A DNA stretch of 64,000 nt. It comes from Prauserella aidingensis (GTDB lineage Bacteria; Actinomycetota; Actinomycetes; Mycobacteriales; Pseudonocardiaceae). This document shows positions 1 to 7,984 of the stretch, one piece after another; within the stretch, counting starts at the first letter, position 1, and every line of letters starts with the position of its first letter. The notes beneath the pieces are model-generated. The model was not told the DNA's origin and did no database searches. It worked only from the letters and a program-made list of their open reading frames with translations. The stretch is taken from positions 1 to 64,000 of the forward strand of contig NZ_JAMTCN010000009.1 in assembly GCF_024171865.1 (NCBI RefSeq), read 5' to 3'. The position numbers were made by a program, and so were the translations under genes.

Positions 1-211
1 AGGTGGAGATGCCGACGCCATTGTCTCGTGCCAGGCGCGCGACCTGTGTGGACTCACGAAACCAGCGCAGCACCAGAACCGCCTGGCTGAACACGCCCAG
101 CGCCCGCCGGCCTCGACGTGTGCCCCGTTCACCCCGTTCGAGCAGCAACAACCGGGCCAGGTACTGGGCAAGTGCGCGCGGCACATCGAGCGTGGCACGA
201 TAAGTAATCAC
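1..211 (-). CDS. IS5-like transposase, N-terminal part (cut by window edge)
   Basis: Reading leftwards from a GTG at 211, an open frame of 70 codons runs off base 1. Its residues begin VITYRATLDVPRALAQYL and continue with a basic stretch (RGTRRGRRALGVF) and a helix-turn-helix-like segment (VARLARDNGVGIST). This is the typical N-terminus of actinomycete IS5/DDE_4-type transposases, in which the HTH precedes the catalytic domain. The catalytic part lies outside the window, so whether the element is intact cannot be judged. The start codon directly abuts an inverted repeat (212-270), which fits a terminal element end. The family assignment rests on recalled similarity, not a search. Confidence 0.7.
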   Translation of the reverse strand, partial: MITYRATLDVPRALAQYLARLLLLERGERGTRRGRRALGVFSQAVLVLRWFRESTQVARLARDNGVGIST

Positions 212-270
212 GTAGAGCCTCTGGTTCTCGGACTTGATCTTCGCAAATCCAGTCCTACCAGGGGCTCTAC
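212..270. repeat. Inverted repeat at the start of the IS element
   Basis: Arms 212-225 (GTAGAGCCTCTGGT) and 257-270 (ACCAGGGGCTCTAC) are complementary at 13 of 14 positions around a 31-base centre. They lie immediately upstream of the transposase start. The outer arm is a candidate terminal inverted repeat; the pair could also form a hairpin that protects the transposase from read-through. From 271 to 514 I see no gene or clear site. Confidence 0.5.
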
Positions 271-514
271 GCCTATCCACAGCCAGGCTTGACCCCAGCC
301 GGTCGACGACAGCCAGCAAAGATCAACTTACCGAGAAAACCTCAGTAGTGTGCGATCTACATGGATCTTGGGTCTTTTTGCCGCTGGTAGTTCGGCTATG
401 CCGAGCCCCCGAGTGACTGGTTGTGGGAGAGTCATTGACCAAGCACTCCGGTGGATCCCCGTTATCTGCGTGGCCTCCGTACATACCGAAGCGGGTGCCC
501 GCCGGATGATCACC

Positions 515-1447
515 TCAGGTGGCGTCAACGTCCAGTACGATCCGGCCGCGGGTGCGGCCGTCCGCATGGAGCATCCGCCAGGCATCGGCGGCCTGCTCCA
601 GCGGGAAGGACCGGTTGATGGTGATGGACAACTTCCCGGACTCAGCGAGAGCAACCAACTCGATCAGCTCGTCGGCATTCGCGCGTGCCCACACCAGATG
701 GCCACCCTGGTCGGGAGCGGTGATGTCGGCCACGGAGGCGACCCGAGCGGGATCCTTCAAGACCCTCCGCGAGACTGCCACCGCGTCCCCGCCGTAGAAG
801 TCGAGCGCCACATCGATGCCCTCTGGCGCGAGCCGACGCACCCGTTCGGCCAGGCCTTCGCCGTAGGTGATCGGTGTCGCACCGAGTTCACGCACATAGT
901 CGTGGTTGCGCTCGCTGGCGGTGCCGATGACGTGTGCGCCCCGGGCCGCGGCGATCTGCACGCCGACCGTACCGACCCCACCGGCGGCACCGTGGATCAG
1001 GACGGTGTCGCCCTCGCCAATGGTGATGCGTTTGATGGCCTGGTAGGCAGTCAGCCCGTTCAGCGGAAGACACGCCGAATGCAGCCAGTCCCAGGATGCC
1101 GGCTTGCGCGCCAGAGTGCGGGCCGGGGCTGAAACCAGTTCGGCGTAGGTGCCGTTCTGCGCCCAATCCTTGACGACGAAGCCGATGACCTCGTCGCCGA
1201 GCTCGAACTCGGTGGCACCGAAACCGCGAGCCTCGATGACGCCGGCCATCTCGAAGCCCGGGATGAGAGGGAAGTGCGTCACCATGATGCCGTCGAGAGT
1301 GCCGATGCTGAGCTTTTCGTCGCCCGGGGTCACTCCGGCTGCCTTGACCCGGACCAGGAACTCCCCAGGCGCGACCGCCGGCGTCGGCTGCTCAGTGAGC
1401 TCCAGGGCGTCCGCCCCGCCGTAATGCGGGAGCGCAATTGCCTTCAT
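515..1447 (-). CDS. NADP-dependent quinone-oxidoreductase-like enzyme (zinc-free MDR family)
   Basis: A 310-residue medium-chain dehydrogenase/reductase. It starts MKAIALPHYGG, has the GroES-like N-terminal fold (residues ~1-120), then a nucleotide-binding fold with the motif HGAAGGVGTVGVQIA. The cysteine cluster of zinc-dependent alcohol dehydrogenases is absent, which places it with quinone oxidoreductase/enoyl-reductase-like members. ATG 1447 is chosen because AGGTG sits just upstream and family members begin at this Met; the frame stays open 26 codons further. It lies 168 bp downstream of the hydrolase operon but has its own palindromic operator-like site (1474-1500). It probably reduces an enone or quinone intermediate of the neighbouring catabolic block; the substrate is unknown. 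Confidence 0.85.
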   Translation of the reverse strand: MKAIALPHYGGADALELTEQPTPAVAPGEFLVRVKAAGVTPGDEKLSIGTLDGIMVTHFPLIPGFEMAGVIEARGFGATEFELGDEVIGFVVKDWAQNGTYAELVSAPARTLARKPASWDWLHSACLPLNGLTAYQAIKRITIGEGDTVLIHGAAGGVGTVGVQIAAARGAHVIGTASERNHDYVRELGATPITYGEGLAERVRRLAPEGIDVALDFYGGDAVAVSRRVLKDPARVASVADITAPDQGGHLVWARANADELIELVALAESGKLSITINRSFPLEQAADAWRMLHADGRTRGRIVLDVDAT

Positions 1448-1473
1448 GGTCACCTCATTTATTCTTCTGAACG

Positions 1474-1500
1474 GACGATGTTCTGTCAAACAGACAGAAC
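1474..1500 (-). promoter_or_regulatory. Palindromic operator upstream of the oxidoreductase
   Basis: GTTCTGTC (1480-1487) and GACAGAAC (1493-1500) form a perfect 8-bp inverted repeat with a 5-bp spacer. Read on the minus strand, a TTGACA lies within it, so a bound protein would cover a possible -35. The 14-mer GACAGAACATCGTC (minus strand, 1487 to 1474) recurs exactly at 4349-4362 in the divergent promoter region of the neighbouring catabolic genes. The IclR regulator at 6426 is the natural candidate to bind; this is inference. Confidence 0.6.
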
Positions 1501-1615
1501 TTGAGGACTGGGAGCTGCCCGGCATGATCTCCGCGACGAGTCGCAGGTCAAGTGGGCACCGCGCGGCATCCGTGCGGGCGCGAACTCTTCGGAACTGGAC
1601 ATTTGATCGCCCTGA

Positions 1616-2698
1616 TCACCCACGACCGAGCTGGGCACGAAACCAGTCGCAGACGAACTCCGTGCGCTCGGCCGAATGGTTGTACATGGTGTGGTCGCCG
1701 TCGTCCCAAACCCGCAGGGTGGCGTGCGCCGACAGGTCGAGGAACACCTTCTGCTGGTCGAGGCTGACCAGTGGGTCGTTGCCGCCGTGCAGCACGAGCA
1801 TCGCGGCGCTCGTATGGTCGACCGCCGGGTCGAGCCACAGGGTGCGGAATACGGCCGCGGCTTCGTCGTCGGTGTCGACGCCCAGGAGCGCCCGCGATTG
1901 TTCGCGCGCGGTGCGGAACGGCAGCGGTTCCGGCTTCGCGCTGGCCCCGTTGACGCAGCACGCGCCGAAACGGCTTTCGTGCACCGCTGCACGGGCGGCG
2001 AGCAGCCCACCGAAGCTGTTTCCCCACACCCCGTACGGGCCGTCGTAGCCGGTCCGGGCACGCACGGCGTCGAGTGCCGCGCTGAATGCTCGATCGACGG
2101 TCCCGTCGAGATGGAGTCCGCCGGCCATGCGTGTATCACCCTGGCCCGGCGCCTCGAGCAGGACGGTGGATAGCCCTCGCCGGGCCAGCGCTTCGGCCTG
2201 CTGGTGAAAGGCCGGTCCCCAGCCGCTCTGCCCACCGACGATGACGACCGTGGGGCCAGAGTGATCGCCACGGCGACGAACGAACCAAGCGGTGCAGTGA
2301 CCCTGTCGGAACGGGATCGACAGCTGCTCCACGCGCAACTCGGTGTCGAGATCGGCCGCTGCCTGATAGGCCTGGGTGAGCCGGACGTAGAGCGCGCGTT
2401 TGGCCGGGTGGTCGGCGTTGAAGGCCATCTGCGCGAAGATCAGGGCGGCCGTTGCCCGGCGATAACAGGCGACCGCGGTCTCGACATCACCGCCGTCGGC
2501 GGCCGCCTCCGCGCGGGTCAGCTGCGCCTCGGCCAGGCGAGTTGCGGCTTCGTGCCACGGCTGCGAAATGGGCGCGTCGGCCAGGTGGGTGGCGTCCCAG
2601 TAGTCCATGCCGTAGTCGAGCATTCGGGTGATCGGCATGGCACGCAGCAACGCGGCCCGATGCTTGCCCGCCTCCTCTGCCGATTCGACAGCCTCCAT
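1616..2698 (-). CDS. Alpha/beta hydrolase, dihydropseudooxynicotine-hydrolase-like
   Basis: A 360-residue protein with a helical N-terminal cap region (~1-130) and an alpha/beta-hydrolase core. The nucleophile elbow is GNSFGG (Ser near residue 222), the acid is in HGGNDPLVS and the catalytic His in DDGDHTMYNHS. Length and cap match the group that includes 2,6-dihydropseudooxynicotine hydrolase, which cleaves a C-C bond next to a ketone. The ATG at 2698 shares one base with the TGA of the FAH-family gene upstream, so the two are translationally coupled. Context (VOC dioxygenase-like, FAH-like) suggests C-C hydrolysis of a ring-cleavage product. The exact substrate cannot be read from sequence; an esterase role remains possible. 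Confidence 0.75.
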   Translation of the reverse strand: MEAVESAEEAGKHRAALLRAMPITRMLDYGMDYWDATHLADAPISQPWHEAATRLAEAQLTRAEAAADGGDVETAVACYRRATAALIFAQMAFNADHPAKRALYVRLTQAYQAAADLDTELRVEQLSIPFRQGHCTAWFVRRRGDHSGPTVVIVGGQSGWGPAFHQQAEALARRGLSTVLLEAPGQGDTRMAGGLHLDGTVDRAFSAALDAVRARTGYDGPYGVWGNSFGGLLAARAAVHESRFGACCVNGASAKPEPLPFRTAREQSRALLGVDTDDEAAAVFRTLWLDPAVDHTSAAMLVLHGGNDPLVSLDQQKVFLDLSAHATLRVWDDGDHTMYNHSAERTEFVCDWFRAQLGRG

Positions 2699-3681
2699 CA
2701 CCGCGCGGCTCCGTTTGTGAATCGCGGTCGTGTTGCGTTCTCCTGCCCTGTTGCGACCCGATCTCGCAATGGAATGACCGGCGCCGCCTCGGTGACGGTA
2801 TTGCGCAACTCGCCGAGGCCTTCGATCGCGGCGACGACCTCGTCGCCCGGCTGCAGCCAGGGGTAGGTCGCCGAGTCGTGTGTGCGTGAGAGTTCCAGGA
2901 TGCAGCCGGTGCCGCAGGTGCCGGAGCCGATCACGTCGCCGGGCCTTACTTCGGCACCGCGGGAGGCGTAGGCGATCATCTCGCCGAATGACCAGTGGAT
3001 GTCTGACCACAGGGCGCGGGAGTAAGGGGCGCCGTTGACCGTGCAGGTCATTTCGAGACGGTGTCCATTGCCCTCGCGGAGGTCGGCGATCTCGTCCGGG
3101 GTCACGAAGTACGGGCCGAGGCTCGTCGCGGTGTCCTTGCCTTTCACCGGTCCCATCGACAGCTTCATCTCGCGCTGCTGTACGTCCCGGCCGCTCCAGT
3201 CGTTGAGCACGCAGTAACCGGCGATGGTGTGTTCGGCGTCCTTGGCGGTCAGGTCGCGGCCGCCGCGCCCCACCACGGCAGCGACCTCCAGTTCGAAGTC
3301 GAAACACTCCGCGCCCGGCGTCATCGCCACCGGCCCGCAGCCCAGCACGGCGTAGGGGTTGGAGAAGTAGAAAACCGGCAGCTCATACCAGTCCGGTTCC
3401 ATCTCGAGGCCTCGCCAGGCCCGCCCGGCCCGGACATGCTGTTCGAAGGCGTAGAAGTCGCGGACGGTCGGAGGTGTCGCGATCGGCGACAGGGGAACGA
3501 TGTCCGGCAGCGGCACGGTCGCGCCGCGCCGCAGCGCGGTCCGTCCGGCCGCGAGGAGCTCGGCGTCGCCGGCCTCGATGAGAGGCAGCAGGTCTGCCAC
3601 ACCGTCGACGATCCGGACCAGGTCGCCGTCCACCACGCCGACGCGTGCGGACGGGCCGTCCGCGTAGCGAACGAACTTCAC
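2698..3681 (-). CDS. Fumarylacetoacetate-hydrolase-family protein
   Basis: 327 residues starting MKFVRYADGPSARVG, with the FAH catalytic domain in the C-terminal two thirds. Metal-binding acids are visible in FDFELEVAAVVGRGG and in CVLNDWSGRDVQ; the lysine-containing GPVKGKDTATSLGP and the GSGTCGTGCILEL loop are typical of the family. Members hydrolyse or decarboxylate beta-diketo acids at the end of aromatic catabolism. It overlaps the VOC gene by 4 bp upstream and the alpha/beta-hydrolase start by 1 bp downstream, so the three form one operon. Several FAH subfamilies (acylpyruvase, hydratase, decarboxylase) remain possible. Confidence 0.85.
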   Translation of the reverse strand: MKFVRYADGPSARVGVVDGDLVRIVDGVADLLPLIEAGDAELLAAGRTALRRGATVPLPDIVPLSPIATPPTVRDFYAFEQHVRAGRAWRGLEMEPDWYELPVFYFSNPYAVLGCGPVAMTPGAECFDFELEVAAVVGRGGRDLTAKDAEHTIAGYCVLNDWSGRDVQQREMKLSMGPVKGKDTATSLGPYFVTPDEIADLREGNGHRLEMTCTVNGAPYSRALWSDIHWSFGEMIAYASRGAEVRPGDVIGSGTCGTGCILELSRTHDSATYPWLQPGDEVVAAIEGLGELRNTVTEAAPVIPLRDRVATGQENATRPRFTNGAAR

Positions 3682-4256
3682 TGCCTTACCTCCTTGGTTG
3701 CGGCTGTATCGGCTGCCACCGCTTGTTCGCGGGTCCAGGCGCGGTAACTCTCCTCGGTGAAGCCCGTCGCGCCGTGGCGCTCGACCGAAGCCCGGATAGT
3801 TTCCAGAAGCTCCTCGGGATCGGTCTCGATGTCGATGTGTTCAACGAAAGGCTGTCGTGCCACCAGCCCGGTCTGCCAGTAGACCTCACACCGATTTGCC
3901 TCCGGATCGTAGAAGTAGACGCCGACGGCATTACCGTGCGAGACGATCATGTCGAGCTGGACGTCGTGCTCCCGGAAACGCCGGTAGAAGCCGAGAATGT
4001 CCTCGAACCGGGCGCACCGAAACGACACCTGCTGGATGAGTTTGGTTCCGACCGGCGCGTCCCGGCCCTCAGCGAGAAGCAGTTCGTGATGTTCGGTGTC
4101 CGGACGGGCGGACAGGAACCAGATGCCGAGCCGTTCGTCATGGTCGGTGACCGTAAGCCCGAGTACATCGGTGTAGAACGCCAGCTGCCTGCTCACGTCG
4201 TGACAGCGCAGGCCCACATGGCCTAGTTCCGCGACGGCCGGCGTCGGGGTAGTCAC
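3678..4256 (-). CDS. VOC-family extradiol dioxygenase-like protein
   Basis: 192 residues with the vicinal-oxygen-chelate fold. The putative metal ligands of type I extradiol dioxygenases are present: His in ELGHVGLRCHD (about residue 13), His in TEHHELLL (about 57) and Glu in NRCEVYWQTG (about 128). The protein is shorter than two-module catechol 2,3-dioxygenases (about 300 aa) and has a ~50-residue helical tail. It is the first gene of the operon and is driven by the promoter at 4280-4308. It would open an aromatic or enediol ring whose product is handled by the next two genes; the substrate is unknown, and a glyoxalase-like role cannot be excluded. Confidence 0.8.
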   Translation of the reverse strand: MTTPTPAVAELGHVGLRCHDVSRQLAFYTDVLGLTVTDHDERLGIWFLSARPDTEHHELLLAEGRDAPVGTKLIQQVSFRCARFEDILGFYRRFREHDVQLDMIVSHGNAVGVYFYDPEANRCEVYWQTGLVARQPFVEHIDIETDPEELLETIRASVERHGATGFTEESYRAWTREQAVAADTAATKEVRQ

Positions 4257-4267
4257 GCGACCCCCTC

Positions 4268-4362
4268 AAGACGTTGTTCTGTATACCAGATCATGTTCTG
4301 CACAGTAACTCGGATTCGGCAGCTCGTCAATCTTGACATGTCCCGTATGACAGAACATCGTC
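4268..4362. promoter_or_regulatory. Divergent promoter region with repeated operator motif
   Basis: On the minus strand, TTACTG (4308-4303), a 17-bp spacer and TATACA (4285-4280) make a good promoter for the VOC operon. A consensus close to ACAGAACATCGTCTG occurs three times: minus strand at 4282-4268 (over the -10), minus strand at 4301-4287 (in the spacer and next to the -35), and plus strand at 4348-4362. The last copy follows a TTGACA at 4333-4338 that could serve the DUF485/symporter operon. The first two copies are offset by 19 bp. A regulator bound here would control both directions, most simply the IclR protein encoded at 6426. Confidence 0.6.
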
Positions 4363-4415
4363 TGCTGGGAAGAACATAGGCCGGCTGAAGTGCCGGGCAA
4401 GCGCAAGGAGGCGCC

Positions 4416-4730
4416 ATGGCCGCTCGAAGTCCGTACCCGGTCGACGCGAACGCGTTACGGCTGGCCGGTGAACTCCGTAAACGACGCAGGTATTTGGTGG
4501 CCAAGCTGGGCCTGCCGTCGTTGGCGTGTTACCTCGCCTACCTGTCCTTGGTGACCTTCGGTCAGAGCTTCTTGCGGATCGGCGTGCCCGGCGGATTGAG
4601 TGTCGGCTGGGTTCTGACGGCTGTGATGCTGCTGCTGCCGTTGGTCGTGTGCGCCCTGTTCGCGCGTGGGGCCCGGCGTTCGCTCGACCGTTTGCGCGAG
4701 AGCGAAGCCGGAGAGGCAAGCGGCCGATGA
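4416..4730 (+). CDS. DUF485-like small membrane protein, symporter partner
   Basis: 104 residues with two hydrophobic segments (about 32-52 and 64-85) and basic flanks. Small DUF485 proteins of this shape are encoded directly upstream of acetate-type sodium:solute symporters, and here the stop codon overlaps the symporter start by 4 bp (ATGA). Its usual role is thought to be assembly or modulation of the symporter. AAGGAGG lies about 6 bp upstream of the ATG. Residue-level similarity to DUF485 is weak by eye, so the name rests mainly on size, topology and position. Confidence 0.7.
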   Translation: MAARSPYPVDANALRLAGELRKRRRYLVAKLGLPSLACYLAYLSLVTFGQSFLRIGVPGGLSVGWVLTAVMLLLPLVVCALFARGARRSLDRLRESEAGEASGR

Positions 4731-6316
4731 GCGCGCGCACTGCGGCTCTCGTGCTGTTCACGGTGCTCGTCGTGGTGAGCATGACGCTCACCTGGCTGGC
4801 GGGACGACGGACGAGGACAGCTGGGGACTTCTGGGCGGCCGGCGGGGCGATCAGCCCAGCACGGAACGCGGTCGCGACTCTGGGCGACTTCATGTCCGGT
4901 TCAGCCCTGCTGGGCGTGATCGGGCTGATGTTCCTCTACGGCTACGACGCGCTGTTCTATCTCACGATTCCGCTCCTGGCCTGGATTCCGGTGATGCTGC
5001 TGATCGCTGAACGGCTGCGCAACCTCGGCCAGTACACACTGACCGATGTCCTCGTTCGCCGCTTCCGGTCCAGATCACTCCGGAGCGTTCTGGCGATCTC
5101 GACGCTCGTGATCTCCGGTATCTATCTTCTGGCCCAGATGGTCGTAATCGGGAACCTCTTCGCATTGCTATCAGGGATCGACTACACCGTCGCAATCGTG
5201 CTCGCCGGCGTGATCATGGTGCTGTACGTCGCCATCGGCGGGATGCACGGCGCGACGGTCATCCAGTCGGTGAAGGCTGTCCTGCTGCTGGCCGTGCTCG
5301 CCGGTATGACCGTGCTGCTGGTGATCAAGTTCGGCGGCGACATCGGCGGAATGGTGGCCAAGGCGGTGGCCCCGGCCGGCGGGACGGATCCCCTCCAACC
5401 CGGCAATCTACTGAAGGATCCCTGGAACATGCTGTCGGTCGGACTCGCCGCGACCTTCGGCGTTGCGGGCCTGCCTCATCTAATGATGCGGTTCTTCACC
5501 GTCCGGGACGCGGTCCACGCGAGGCGTTCGGTCACCATGACGGTCGCGATGATCACCGTTGCGAGCATTCTCATCGCCTTCATCGGGCTCGGCGCAAGCG
5601 CCCTCCTGCGGCCGGAAACGAGGGAACTCGCCGCCTCCGGCGGAAACCTGGTCACCCCTCGGCTCGCGGAGGTACTCGGAGGCGGCTCCGGTACCTTCGG
5701 CGGCGCCGTGACGCTCGGCATCGTGTCCGCGATCGCCTTCGCCACGGTCGTCGCCGTGGTGTCCGGGCTGCTGGTCAACGCCTCGAGCGCGGTGGTGCGC
5801 GACCTCTGGAACCAGTTCGATCGTCCCGGCCCACCCGATCGCGAAGTCGCTCGCGGACGTCTCACCTCGGTGGTGATCGGGGCCGTTGTCGTCGTGATCG
5901 CTGCGGTGCTCGGACCGCGTTACAACGCGGCCGTTCTCGTCACGCTGGCTTTCGGGATCGCGGCAAGTGCCAATTTCCCGGTTCTGCTGTTCGCGCTCAC
6001 GTGGCGTCGGTTCACCACATCGGGAGCCGTCACCGGCGTCCTTTCCGGACTGGGCGCCTCGGTCATGCTGATGATCCTCGGCCCAACCCTGTGGCCTGGC
6101 GCCGATCCCCCGGTCAACCTCGCCGACCCGACTCTGATCGCCCTGCCTGTGGGCGTACTCGGCTGCGTCATCGGGACACTGCTGTCCCGCCGGTCGGCAC
6201 GTGAGGAGTTCGACGAGGTTCAGATCGAGTCCGAACTCGGCAGAGCAACCATCGCGAACGTCACCGGCGAACGAATCGCCGGTGAGTCCGGCACCCCCAA
6301 CACGGCCGCGAACTGA
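4727..6316 (+). CDS. Sodium:solute symporter (SSS family, ActP-like)
   Basis: 529 residues with about 13 membrane spans. It begins MSARTAALVLFTVLVVVSM, and the ATG overlaps the preceding stop by 4 bp. The early segment RTAGDFWAAGGAISPARNA followed by GDFMSGSALLGVIGL is the conserved substrate/sodium region of the SSS family, and TFGVAGLPHLMMRFFTV is typical of the acetate/pyruvate-type branch. It should import a small carboxylate with sodium. Its position opposite the VOC-FAH-hydrolase operon and upstream of the IclR gene suggests it brings in the substrate of that pathway. The substrate itself is not deducible. Confidence 0.9.
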   Translation: MSARTAALVLFTVLVVVSMTLTWLAGRRTRTAGDFWAAGGAISPARNAVATLGDFMSGSALLGVIGLMFLYGYDALFYLTIPLLAWIPVMLLIAERLRNLGQYTLTDVLVRRFRSRSLRSVLAISTLVISGIYLLAQMVVIGNLFALLSGIDYTVAIVLAGVIMVLYVAIGGMHGATVIQSVKAVLLLAVLAGMTVLLVIKFGGDIGGMVAKAVAPAGGTDPLQPGNLLKDPWNMLSVGLAATFGVAGLPHLMMRFFTVRDAVHARRSVTMTVAMITVASILIAFIGLGASALLRPETRELAASGGNLVTPRLAEVLGGGSGTFGGAVTLGIVSAIAFATVVAVVSGLLVNASSAVVRDLWNQFDRPGPPDREVARGRLTSVVIGAVVVVIAAVLGPRYNAAVLVTLAFGIAASANFPVLLFALTWRRFTTSGAVTGVLSGLGASVMLMILGPTLWPGADPPVNLADPTLIALPVGVLGCVIGTLLSRRSAREEFDEVQIESELGRATIANVTGERIAGESGTPNTAAN

Positions 6317-6346
6317 TTAGCGAGATCCGCCGAGACGTCGACGGGG

Positions 6347-6403
6347 CACTGCGGCTATTCTGGCAGGCGCACAGCTAGTTCGATTGCCAGAACAGCCGCA
6401 GTG
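6347..6403. terminator. Long hairpin between symporter and IclR genes
   Basis: Arms 6347-6365 (CACTGCGGCTATTCTGGCA) and 6385-6403 (TGCCAGAACAGCCGCAGTG) pair at 18 of 19 positions around a 19-base loop. There is no T-run. It lies between a stop codon and the IclR start 23 bp further on. It may be a factor-independent terminator of the symporter operon. Because it contains TTCTGGCA/TGCCAGAA, it could also be an operator for the IclR gene itself. Confidence 0.5.
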
Positions 6404-6425
6404 ATGACGGCGAGATGGAGGGGTT

Positions 6426-7184
6426 GTGACAGTGCCGGCCGCCTACCCGGTGGAATCGATCGACAACGCCGCGCGGATCCTGCTGATGCTGGCGGACAAT
6501 CCGTCGTTGCGAGTTGCCGACGTGTCCGCCGAGCTGGGGGTGGCCAGGTCGACCGCTCATCGGATGCTGACCACCCTGCAGGCCCGCGACCTGATTCGCC
6601 AGGACGCCCAGACCAAGGGCTACGGACCTGGGCCCGCCCTGGCCAGGCTCGGTATCGCCGTCATGGGGGCAGTCGCCCTCCGCGACGAAGCGCGTCCCGT
6701 GCTGGAAAAGCTCGTGGCAGACACCTCGGAGACGGCACATCTGCTCGTACTGGAAGGCACCGAGACCGTCTTCGTCGAAGGTGCGGAGAGCCAGCAGGTG
6801 ATCCGTGCCGGGGTGCGTACCGGGCAGCGAGGTCCGGCGCACGCGTCCGCCGCAGGAAAAGCTCTGCTCGCCGAGCTTTCCCGCGACGAGTTGCGGCGCC
6901 GCTATCCGGGAGCGCGGCTGCGAGGCGGAACCGAGCGCGCAGTGAGCACACGTCGGGCGCTCGAGACCGAGCTCGAGAGGGTAAGGGAGACCGGCTACGC
7001 CACCAACACTGAGGAAAGCGAATTCGACCTCTGCGCGGTGGCCGCCACGGTACGGAACCGGCAGGGCGTGGCCTGCGGTGCGCTGTCTGTATCCGGCCCT
7101 GCGCGGCGGGCCGAGGCCAAACTAGCCCTCCTCAGCAGCGCTGTCGTCGCCGCCGCCACCGAGCTCGGTGCGCGGCTCAGTTAA
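6426..7184 (+). CDS. IclR-family transcriptional regulator of the catabolic block
   Basis: 252 residues. The N-terminal winged HTH is at ~10-70 (SIDNAARILLMLADNP, VSAELGVARSTAHRMLTTL). The C-terminal effector domain (~80-250) has the family's GRAGVRTGQRGPAHASAAGKALLA-like core and a conserved Cys region (FDLCAVAATV). The GTG start at 6426 is preceded by GGAGGGG. IclR proteins usually sense an aromatic or small carboxylic acid and control adjacent catabolic and transport genes. The repeated ACAGAACATCGTC motif at both neighbouring promoters is its likely target. The 3' end overlaps the convergent CMD-family gene by 4 bp. Confidence 0.9.
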   Translation: MTVPAAYPVESIDNAARILLMLADNPSLRVADVSAELGVARSTAHRMLTTLQARDLIRQDAQTKGYGPGPALARLGIAVMGAVALRDEARPVLEKLVADTSETAHLLVLEGTETVFVEGAESQQVIRAGVRTGQRGPAHASAAGKALLAELSRDELRRRYPGARLRGGTERAVSTRRALETELERVRETGYATNTEESEFDLCAVAATVRNRQGVACGALSVSGPARRAEAKLALLSSAVVAAATELGARLS

Positions 7185-7780
7185 GGCGCAGGCTGAGCGC
7201 GTCCGTTCTCCGGCCCGTGTTCATGATCACTTCGCGGGGACTGGCCGAGGAGACTCATTGTGTGGGCCAAAAGCCGGTAGTAACCCGTGATGACGGCGAC
7301 TTCATAGATCGTCTGCCGGTCGAGCCGGGTCGCAGCTGACGTGATGGCGTGGTCGGCCGGCTGAGGGGAACTCACTAGATGCCGGGTGAGCTCGACGACG
7401 ACCTGCTCACGACTGGTGAGTGTGGCCGTTTCGTTGTTTCTGAGCGCGTCGAATATGTCTTCACCGAGACCACAGGTCCGGCCAATGGCTTCGTGCGCGG
7501 CCTGTTCGAATTGGCTTCCGGTCACGTACGCCACGGTGAGGACGGCGATTTCTCGTTCGCGGTCGGAGAGCGTCGTTCGAAACCGGACTGCGGCACCGAG
7601 AGCTTGAAGCGGTCCGCCAACCTCAGGGTACTCGACCATGAGTCCGAACGGTCCACGGAGCGTCCCGTCCAGATTCCGCAACTCGAAGTGCTGCGGACCG
7701 CGCGCTCGCGGACCATAAAGAATAGCGTCATATACCGCACGCTGCTCGTCCGTCATCTCGGACGCGAACTGATCTTGCAC
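7181..7780 (-). CDS. Carboxymuconolactone-decarboxylase-family protein
   Basis: 199 residues with the AhpD/CMD helical fold. The core reads LSDREREIAVLTVAYVTGSQFEQAAHEAIGRTCGL, in which the Glu and His (EQAAHE) occupy the usual active-site positions. The CxxC pair of AhpD-type peroxidases is absent, so a decarboxylase- or isomerase-like or unknown role is more likely than peroxidase. It has a GTG start at 7780 with AAGGAG about 10 bp upstream. It is convergent with the IclR gene and probably part of the same catabolic block. Confidence 0.8.
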   Translation of the reverse strand: MQDQFASEMTDEQRAVYDAILYGPRARGPQHFELRNLDGTLRGPFGLMVEYPEVGGPLQALGAAVRFRTTLSDREREIAVLTVAYVTGSQFEQAAHEAIGRTCGLGEDIFDALRNNETATLTSREQVVVELTRHLVSSPQPADHAITSAATRLDRQTIYEVAVITGYYRLLAHTMSLLGQSPRSDHEHGPENGRAQPAP

Positions 7781-7984
7781 AGTCTGAGCTCCTTACCTCG
7801 GGCGAATCGGTCGCCTGCCGACGCCGCGTGCGCGCAGACGCAGACCAGGCCGATCTCGGCCAACACCGTCCTCGGCCGAGTGCCATTATGAGAGTCGCAG
7901 CTACGGTGTCCGGCCGGGTCCCTGCCTCAGTGAGTCGGTCTGGGACGCGGCGCCGATGGTGCCACCAACTCATTATCCCAGGCC

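Noticed and set aside
350-1132. Long plus-strand open frame opposite the oxidoreductase gene
   Set aside because: It is the complement of a clear MDR enzyme, has no domain of its own and no ribosome-binding site; high GC keeps the opposite strand open.
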